The notes under the pieces are model-generated. The model ran no database searches. It saw only the letters and a program-made list of their open reading frames with translations, and was not told where the DNA came from. The translations under genes were made by a program, and so were the position numbers. A DNA stretch of 37,067 nt from Pedobacter sp. UBA5917 (GTDB lineage Bacteria > Bacteroidota > Bacteroidia > Sphingobacteriales > Sphingobacteriaceae): positions 1 to 37,067 of the forward strand of contig NZ_DJDT01000277.1 in assembly GCF_002432345.1 (NCBI RefSeq), given 5' to 3'. This document shows positions 31,701 to 37,067 of this stretch, one piece after another; the stretch's first letter is position 1, and every line of letters starts with the position of its first letter.

Positions 31701-34700
31701 CTTTATTGCTGCCTAAAAATAGCTGGGGCGGTTTTCAGCGGAAAATCGAAACCAACGATTTTGAAGCCCTGAATGTTGGCTTTATCGAGTTTTGGATGTT
31801 GGATCCATTTATCTATAAGCCAAATTCTGCCGGTGGAGATGTATATTTCAACCTGGGTAATATCTCTGAAGATATCCTAAAAGATGGAAGAAAATCATTG
31901 GAAAACGGCTTGCCGGCTACCAACGATCCAAGTAAATATGATGAAACCGCCTGGGGCCGTGTGCCAAAACTACAGCCGGTAGTGCAGGCTTTCGATAACA
32001 ATCCCGATTCGCGCCGTGCACAGGATGTGGGTTTGGATGGACTATCGGATGCCGATGAAAAAACGAAATTTGCTGCGGCAATCACACAGATCAAATCGCA
32101 GTTAAACGCTACTGCTGCTGCTGCAATTGATGCCGATCCATCATCAGATAACTATGCTTATTTCAGGGGACCGGCTTTAGATCAGATCAATGCAGGTATC
32201 CTTAAACGATACGAAAAATATAACGGAACAGAGGGTAACTCAAAAACTTCGCAACAATCACAGGCAGAACTTGGGCTCGAAAATTCGGCTTCTACTTCGT
32301 TGCCGGATGGGGAAGATATCAATCGCGATAACAACATGACCCAAAGCGACGAGTATTTCCAGTACAAAGTTTCTATGCGTCCGGGTGATTTAAGTGTTGG
32401 ACAGAATTTTATTACCGATAAGGTTGTATCACAGGTAAAACTGGCAAACGGAAATACACAGGCTGCTACCTGGTACCAGTTCAGGATTCCGATCGGTCAG
32501 TATCAGGACCGCGTTGGTGGTATCCAGGATTTTAAATCGATCCGTTTCTTCAGGATGTTCATGACCAATTTTGCCGATACAGCAATATTGCGTTTTGCAA
32601 AATTACAATTGATCCGCGGGGAATGGAGAGAATACAATGCTTCGAACCTTGCTGCACAGGTAATTGTTGATCCATCTTTACCGGCCTTAACACCAGATAA
32701 CTCCACCATCGAAGTATCAACGGTAAACATCGAAGAAAATGGTAAACGTTCTCCGATCCCTTATGTTACCCCTCCCGGAATTTTGCGTGAGCGTGATTAT
32801 AGCAATTACCGTGGCGATACCAGGTTAAACGAGCAATCGTTATCGGTTACCGTTAAATCATTAAGGGATGGTTATGGCAGGGCTGCATTTAAAACGGCCT
32901 ATAGCGATTTTAGGTCTTACAAGCATTTAGAAATGTTTGTCCATGCAGAAGCGGTGAACAATCAGGTATTGAATAATAATGATGTTGCCGCCTTTTTGAG
33001 GATCGGAACCGATAACCAGGACAACTATTACGAATATGTAATGCCTTTAAAGGTTACCAATCCGGGAACCAGCGATCCTGATGCGATTTGGCCTGAAGCC
33101 AATAGGATGGATATCGAATTAACGCTTTTCCAAAATGCAAAACTGGCCCGTAATGTAGCTAAACAGGCTAACGGACAACCTTGGCCGATTAATGTTCCAT
33201 TTACCTATACTGATGGGGCAAGAACGATTATTGTAAAAGGTCAGCCCGATATGAGCAAGGTGAGGGTTTATATGGTGGGTATTAAAAACCCGTTGCGTGC
33301 TGCAAATGATGAAGGTATACGTGATGATGGACAGGATAAAAGTGCACTGGTTTGGTTCAACGAATTAAGGTTGACGGAATTTGACGAAAAAGGTGGGTGG
33401 GCCGCAACAGGAAGATTGAATTTAAAACTGGCCGATTTTGCCGATGTAAATATTTCGGGTAGTAAATCAACTGTTGGTTTTGGTTCTATTGATTCGAAAG
33501 TGAGCGAAAGAAACCGCGCCGATAATGTGCTGTTGGATGTTTCCTCATCGGTAGAACTGGGCAAATTCCTGCCGCAGAAATCAGGCGTAAAAATCCCGAT
33601 GTTCGTAAACTATTCGAAACAGGTTTCTACACCACAGTATAATCCACGTACACCGGATATCGAACTTAAAAATGCATTGGAGCAATCAACCAAAGCACAA
33701 AAAGATTCGATCTTGAATTTTGCGCAGGATTATACGGTTAGGAGAGGCATCAACTTCACCAACGTAAGGAAAGACAGGGTTAACAATAACAAACCTATCC
33801 ATCTTTGGGATATCGAAAATTTCTCGGCAAGTTATGCTTACACGCAATACAATCACCGCGATTTTATTAATCAGAGCAGTTTACAGAATACGTACAGGGC
33901 ATCTTTACAGTATAGCTATTCTAAAGAGGCCAAAACCATAGCTCCGTTCGAAAAGATTATCAAATCAAACATGCTTGCTTTGCTAAAGGATTTCAACTTT
34001 AGCATTTTCCCGAGTGCAATTAACTTCAGGATTGATGTAGATCGTTTATATTCCGAAAATACCTTAAGGAATAATGATCCGAACAATACCATCGGGCTTT
34101 ACCGAAGCGGTTACGGAACAACCTTTAATAAAAACTTTACCATGAGTAGGGTATATGGTATCGCATGGAACCTTACCCGTTCGTTACAGCTTGATTTTAA
34201 TGCCACCAATTATTCTATCATCGACGAACCGGACGGAAGGATTGAAGGTTTAAAACGCGATACCGTTTGGGAAAATTTAAAACGTTTGGGCCGTACCACC
34301 GATTATAACCACAACTTAAACGTAACTTACAACCTGCCGATCGAAAAAATTCCGGGCTTAAACTGGGTTTCGGTAAAAACACGTTACGGCACCAACTTTA
34401 ACTGGCAAACCGAACCACTTTCTACCCTACGCGATCCCAACATTAATTTGGGTAATACCATACAGAACAGCCGAACCGTTCAGATTAATCCTACCTTAAC
34501 CCTAACCACACTCTACAATAAGTTTGGTTTTATCCGGAATGCGGGAAATGATCAGGATGGAAGCAAGGCCAAGAAATTTTTCATTAACCTGTTAACGAGT
34601 TTGAAAAATGTAAATGCCAGTTTTGTACAAACTAAAGGTATTTTCTTACCTGGTTACATGCCAACAACCCAGTTTTTTGGTATAGATAAAGCTACCGGCG

Positions 34701-35923
34701 CACCGGGACTGGGCTTTGTTTTTGGTAGTCAGCGCGATATCCGCGAAATGGCACTGGGCAATGGCTGGTTAACAACCGATACTTTACAGAACCAGTTATA
34801 TGTAAATACACTACGCGAGGATTTCCAGCTTACCGGACAGTTAGAACCATTTAAAGATCTGCGGATTACTTTAAAGGCCAATAAAGCGCAAACACGGAAT
34901 TTTTCTACCAACTTTAGGTATGTGGCTACTGTTTCCTCTTTCGAAAATTTAAGTGCCATTACCACCGGCGATTACAGTGTTTCGTACATTGCTTTAGGTA
35001 CCGCATTTAAAGAAAGTAATTCGAGCACAGTATCGGCACTGTTTAACCAGTTTATGGCCAACCGGATTATTATTTCGAGAAGGTTGGGCGCACAGAACCC
35101 TAACTCATCCGGGCTTAACGGAGGTTATGCCGATGGTTACGGTAAAGAAAGTCAGGATGTAATTATTTCTGCTTTTATGGCCGCCTACTCAGGTAAGGAT
35201 GCAGGTAAAGCGAGCATGAATGCTTTTCCTAAAATCCCGCTCCCTAACTGGAATTTAACCTACAGCGGTTTAACCCGTATTCCTTTTATTGCTGATAAAT
35301 TTTCGTCGGTTGATATCAGGCACGGTTACCGCTCGAGCTATAACATTAATGGTTTTAATTCATTATTGCGTTATCAGGAAACCAATGGGGCCGTAAGCAG
35401 CAGGGATGTAAATAACAACTTCCTGCCCGAGTATCAGTTTGCGCAGGTAACCGTTTCAGAATATTTTGCTCCTTTGGTTGGGGTAGATACCAGGTTTAAA
35501 AACAACCTTACAGCTTCTTTCGAGTTAAACCGATCGAGGTTGCTTGGCTTGAGTTTGGCCAATAGCCAATTGGCGCAGTTATCAGAAAATAATATGGTAT
35601 TCGGACTGGGTTATCGTACCAATAAATTCCGCTTTCCTTTTGGATGGTTTAAAAGCCTGAAAATGGATAACAATATGGACTTTAAACTCGATGTAGCCAT
35701 CCGCGATAATAAAACGGTTATTTACCGTGCCGATGTTGCCGAAGCAGAAGTTTCATCAGGGGCCAAAAATATTACCTTAAGGCCAAGTGTTGATTATGTA
35801 TTGAACCAGAAGTTTAACATCAAACTATTTTACGATTCGAACATTACAAAACCTTATACTTCACAAACTTTTAATACTTCGTTCAGTAATTTTGGTTTTA
35901 GTTTAAGGTTTACGCTGAATTAA
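28721..35923 (+). CDS. sprA: SprA, outer-membrane translocon of type IX secretion and gliding
   Basis: SprA is the giant outer-membrane barrel through which type IX secretion substrates, including gliding adhesins, cross. Its structure in Flavobacterium johnsoniae is a 36-stranded single-chain barrel. The present protein has 2400 residues, the family's normal size. The start is TTG 28721, which gives a clean signal peptide (about 1-23, MKRISTFLFLISLFLIAS). No ATG is available before the first conserved segments. Conserved stretches include DIQPRGEAELTFLGRV, GVSYLDDFEASRS and KLVDKLPFIS. It ends with an alternating hydrophobic C-terminal strand (FGFSLRFTLN) suited for barrel insertion. Other T9SS genes are not nearby. 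It follows ruvA by 11 bp and ends before a 13-bp-stem terminator. Confidence 0.97.
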   Translation: MKRISTFLFLISLFLIASQNAFSQVVPSKADTIAPKNNFGLKEKERLGLSPAVNPFYPAPNNLRRVVEYDAKNKRYIVKEIIGEKFVLNTQYLSIDEYQRLVNSEIKRSNWRSISNAEVSDYRSTGIIPQIQVNSKAFEKLFGGTTIDIQPRGEAELTFLGRVNKNENPLFNERQRVQTNFDFNQRIQMDLVGNIGTKLKIKSNYNTEAQFDFENQIKLDYTGGADDIIQKIEAGNVSLPLNTSLITGTQALFGIKTQLKFGRLNVTSVYTQQKSQSREIKITNGAQQNSTTVNIDSYEANKHYFLSQYFRNNYNKNLANAPIITSPIQITKIEVWITNKAGNTTDSRDVLGLMDLGENAPFNTSLLNGGTSGLPAGTTATGFPQQSNNLIAQLNAYQGGAIRQTNSNAVLSFFQTTPVNTSNTDNFAKLIYARKLTEREFTFQPQLGYLSLNNPLNADEVLAVAYRYTYNGVEYQVGEFSTDIPFDAANPKVLYAKLLKNETTKIQLPTWDLMMKNIYSIGGYQISSQNFKLDIYRIDNETGVDNPVMTEGQNTANKQWIALTEFDRLNQQNERRPDGVFDFVAANNAFGSYSTASNANQASMFGVGSNGQTSLVTNTNSGYITIDPANGRIIFPVIEPFGKDLAARFLPSEQALINKYTFTALYDSTQTIAKQLFQNQNRYVIKVNYQSDISSEFSLNAINVPEGSVKVFAGTMPLTEGVDFTVDYQGGRVSIINQALLISGQPIRITTENNELFGLQQRSLFGTRLDYRVNNKLNLGGTIMNLTEKPLTQKVNLGEEPISNTIWGADINYSSPSRFLTKLVDKLPFISTKAPSSVTFYGEFAQLIPGHPRALNFAGSKNGVSYLDDFEASRSVIDLKSAIAWQLSGTPQLFPESDRSNDLSYGYNRARIAFYNIDPTFYNSAASTTPANIRGNRNELSNHYVREVIEQEVFPFKETATGQALNITTLDVAYYPTVRGPYNYRTTDFKADGSLLLPKNSWGGFQRKIETNDFEALNVGFIEFWMLDPFIYKPNSAGGDVYFNLGNISEDILKDGRKSLENGLPATNDPSKYDETAWGRVPKLQPVVQAFDNNPDSRRAQDVGLDGLSDADEKTKFAAAITQIKSQLNATAAAAIDADPSSDNYAYFRGPALDQINAGILKRYEKYNGTEGNSKTSQQSQAELGLENSASTSLPDGEDINRDNNMTQSDEYFQYKVSMRPGDLSVGQNFITDKVVSQVKLANGNTQAATWYQFRIPIGQYQDRVGGIQDFKSIRFFRMFMTNFADTAILRFAKLQLIRGEWREYNASNLAAQVIVDPSLPALTPDNSTIEVSTVNIEENGKRSPIPYVTPPGILRERDYSNYRGDTRLNEQSLSVTVKSLRDGYGRAAFKTAYSDFRSYKHLEMFVHAEAVNNQVLNNNDVAAFLRIGTDNQDNYYEYVMPLKVTNPGTSDPDAIWPEANRMDIELTLFQNAKLARNVAKQANGQPWPINVPFTYTDGARTIIVKGQPDMSKVRVYMVGIKNPLRAANDEGIRDDGQDKSALVWFNELRLTEFDEKGGWAATGRLNLKLADFADVNISGSKSTVGFGSIDSKVSERNRADNVLLDVSSSVELGKFLPQKSGVKIPMFVNYSKQVSTPQYNPRTPDIELKNALEQSTKAQKDSILNFAQDYTVRRGINFTNVRKDRVNNNKPIHLWDIENFSASYAYTQYNHRDFINQSSLQNTYRASLQYSYSKEAKTIAPFEKIIKSNMLALLKDFNFSIFPSAINFRIDVDRLYSENTLRNNDPNNTIGLYRSGYGTTFNKNFTMSRVYGIAWNLTRSLQLDFNATNYSIIDEPDGRIEGLKRDTVWENLKRLGRTTDYNHNLNVTYNLPIEKIPGLNWVSVKTRYGTNFNWQTEPLSTLRDPNINLGNTIQNSRTVQINPTLTLTTLYNKFGFIRNAGNDQDGSKAKKFFINLLTSLKNVNASFVQTKGIFLPGYMPTTQFFGIDKATGAPGLGFVFGSQRDIREMALGNGWLTTDTLQNQLYVNTLREDFQLTGQLEPFKDLRITLKANKAQTRNFSTNFRYVATVSSFENLSAITTGDYSVSYIALGTAFKESNSSTVSALFNQFMANRIIISRRLGAQNPNSSGLNGGYADGYGKESQDVIISAFMAAYSGKDAGKASMNAFPKIPLPNWNLTYSGLTRIPFIADKFSSVDIRHGYRSSYNINGFNSLLRYQETNGAVSSRDVNNNFLPEYQFAQVTVSEYFAPLVGVDTRFKNNLTASFELNRSRLLGLSLANSQLAQLSENNMVFGLGYRTNKFRFPFGWFKSLKMDNNMDFKLDVAIRDNKTVIYRADVAEAEVSSGAKNITLRPSVDYVLNQKFNIKLFYDSNITKPYTSQTFNTSFSNFGFSLRFTLN

Positions 35924-35949
35924 CACACTAAAGTAAAACCAACGCGCGT

Positions 35950-35977
35950 CGTCATGCTGAATTTATTTCAGCATCTA
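35950..35977. repeat. Truncated CGTCA palindromic element
   Basis: The left module CGTCATGCTGAATTT-ATTTCAGCATCT is present, but the right CCCTGAA...TGACG module is missing. It lies 26 bp after the sprA stop and 22 bp before the terminator. Confidence 0.65.
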
Positions 35978-35999
35978 AAATTGATACTTATTAGCATTC

Positions 36000-36030
36000 A
36001 AAGCCTCACTATTGATGATAGTGAGGCTTT
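36000..36030. terminator. Terminator after sprA
   Basis: AAAGCCTCACTAT (36000-36012) pairs with ATAGTGAGGCTTT (36018-36030), a perfect 13-bp stem with a 5-nt loop. It lies between the convergent sprA and membrane-protein genes. The A and T ends of the stem allow function in both directions. Confidence 0.8.
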
Positions 36031-36075
36031 AGTATTTATACATTTTCTCCCCGGCGCCAATCTATCCCAAAAGGT

Positions 36076-36498
36076 TTAAACAACACTTTCTTTTTGAATA
36101 TTTTTACCAATCGGAAATATGCGCATGCAGAGCAAAGTAATAAAGAACATTGGCCCGTAACTGAATAAAAAATTCTGGATTGTAATGCCCTGTAATTTCC
36201 CCATTACCCAAAGGTAGACCGTAAATACGATGATGGAGTACAACAGGTAGCCGAATGGTCGCCTGCTTTTGTGATAAACTTTTCCTTCCATTTTCTGCAG
36301 TCCTAATAAAAGTGCCAACGCAGTAATGATTGCAAAAACAGCAATATCAACCAACTGGATATTAAAATTAAAACTAAAATTGGGTTGAACGGCCATTAAA
36401 AATTTAATATAGCCCATGCCAATGAGTAAGGTAAGCGGGATAGTGGCCAATGCGGTTACAATGATAACTTTCAGCGTATAGATAACATTTGGTTTCAT
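36076..36498 (-). CDS. Small four-helix integral membrane protein, uncharacterised
   Basis: I do not recognise a named family. From ATG 36498 the protein has 140 residues and four predicted membrane helices (about 5-27, 49-67, 83-101 and 108-128). A short basic loop KVYHKSRRPFG lies between helices 2 and 3. The open frame reaches 36567, but the extra 23 residues are polar and the ATG at 36498 fits a membrane protein start (KPNVIYTLKVIIVTA). It is convergent with sprA and divergent from gcvH, so it is an insertion of opposite orientation between these two. Nothing in the sequence suggests an enzyme. Confidence 0.65.
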   Translation of the reverse strand: MKPNVIYTLKVIIVTALATIPLTLLIGMGYIKFLMAVQPNFSFNFNIQLVDIAVFAIITALALLLGLQKMEGKVYHKSRRPFGYLLYSIIVFTVYLWVMGKLQGITIQNFLFSYGPMFFITLLCMRIFPIGKNIQKESVV

Positions 36499-36626
36499 GA
36501 TGAGGGTTAATGGATTATAGGTTGTTAAAGTAATAATTTTTGAGCTTAATCTGTCACTTCTGTTCAAATCAATCAGCCCTCCCCATCTGATGTTTAGCGA
36601 TATGCTAAAAGTTAATTTACCAGCCG

Positions 36627-36657
36627 TTGCGATTGGTCAAACTAAATTGTATTTTTG
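36627..36657 (+). promoter_or_regulatory. Promoter of gcvH
   Basis: TTG at 36627-36629, a 20-bp spacer and a perfect -7 box TATTTTTG at 36650-36657. The predicted leader of gcvH is about 95 nt. Confidence 0.55.
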
Positions 36658-36758
36658 GTGCGTAAACCGCAGAAAACGTTTTTAGTGTTTTGCATTTATG
36701 TTTGCTTGCCTGGTGAAACAATAAAATAAATAACTTATATTCAAATACTTACAAAACA

Positions 36759-37067
36759 ATGAATTTTCCATCAGAATTAAAATACACTAAAGACCACGAG
36801 TGGGTTAGAGTTGAAGGTAACGAAGCTTTTATTGGTGTTACCGATTTCGCTCAGCGCGAGTTAGGCGATATCGTTTATGTTGATATCAACACTGTAGGTA
36901 GCGAAGTGGCAAAAGAAGAAGTTTTTGGTACTGTAGAGGCTGTTAAAACCGTTTCCGACCTGTATATGCCGGTTACCGGAACAGTATTGGAAGTTAACGC
37001 CGAATTAAACGATAGTCCTGAATTGGTTAACTCTGATCCTTATGGTGATGGATGGATGGTAAAAGTA
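36759..37067 (+). CDS. gcvH: Glycine cleavage system H protein (partial, cut by window end)
   Basis: This is the lipoyl-carrying shuttle of the glycine cleavage system. The first 103 residues are in the window; the family is about 125 residues, so roughly 20 are missing. ATG 36759 gives the standard start MNFPSELKYTKDHEWVRV. The lipoylation site is K63 in GTVEAVKTVSDLY. The following SPELVNSDPYGDGWM segment is typical. It is divergent from the small membrane protein gene and has its own promoter. Confidence 0.95.
   Translation, partial: MNFPSELKYTKDHEWVRVEGNEAFIGVTDFAQRELGDIVYVDINTVGSEVAKEEVFGTVEAVKTVSDLYMPVTGTVLEVNAELNDSPELVNSDPYGDGWMVKV

Overview
The window looks like a chromosomal segment of a Bacteroidota bacterium, most likely a Sphingobacteriaceae member close to Pedobacter. 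This is inferred from gene content and sequence style, not from a database search. The evidence is SprA (the type IX secretion/gliding outer-membrane translocon), DUF4292 and PepSY-like proteins, TAnnTTTG-type -7 promoter boxes, moderate AT richness, and weak or absent Shine-Dalgarno sequences. I support 29 protein genes (one cut by the right edge) and one tRNA. There is no prophage, insertion sequence, integrase, CRISPR array or rRNA.

Left part (1-10.1 kb), mostly minus strand: rlmN and an RluF-type pseudouridine synthase (rRNA modification), an NADPH-dependent FMN reductase, a DinB-fold protein and its probable WYL-type regulator. Next come a hybrid histidine kinase (plus strand) that converges on an NtrC-type sigma-54 response regulator, and three tandem PepSY-like secreted proteins. 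The kinase carries HisKA, HATPase, REC and Hpt modules with all phospho-residues intact, so it can form a four-step relay with the regulator.

Middle (10.4-24.2 kb), plus strand: tRNA-Thr(TGT), an amidohydrolase, a D-2-hydroxyacid dehydrogenase, a nitronate monooxygenase-like enzyme and acylphosphatase. A cell-envelope block follows: polysaccharide flippase, dut, a TPR protein, a DUF4292 lipoprotein, an EnvC-like protein with a degenerate LytM domain, two TatA paralogues, gatA, and an MltD-like lytic transglycosylase with two LysM domains.

Right part (24.2-37.1 kb): a cluster of palindromic repeats, an orphan lipoprotein, then maeB-ruvA-sprA packed with 6- and 11-bp gaps, a small membrane protein on the opposite strand, and the start of gcvH.

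The coding content is mostly ordinary; the unusual material lies between genes. (1) The two intercistronic leaders of the PepSY array carry a 5-bp hairpin with GNRA tetraloops (GAAA and GCAA) and one compensatory base-pair change. The leader of the third copy has lost half of it. (2) Several spacers are written in a strict 7-bp period; the best case fills the gap before dut with nine consecutive TCT-phased heptamers. (3) A family of mosaic palindromic elements bounded by CGTCA and TGACG occurs at least five times, once in the position of a transcription terminator. (4) Several genes have a -7 box ending only 4-6 nt before the ATG, which predicts leaderless mRNAs. In one of them the T-tract of the upstream terminator is itself the -7 box. 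(5) A 113-bp direct repeat flanks one palindromic element. (6) A terminator-like hairpin lies inside the 5' part of gatA.
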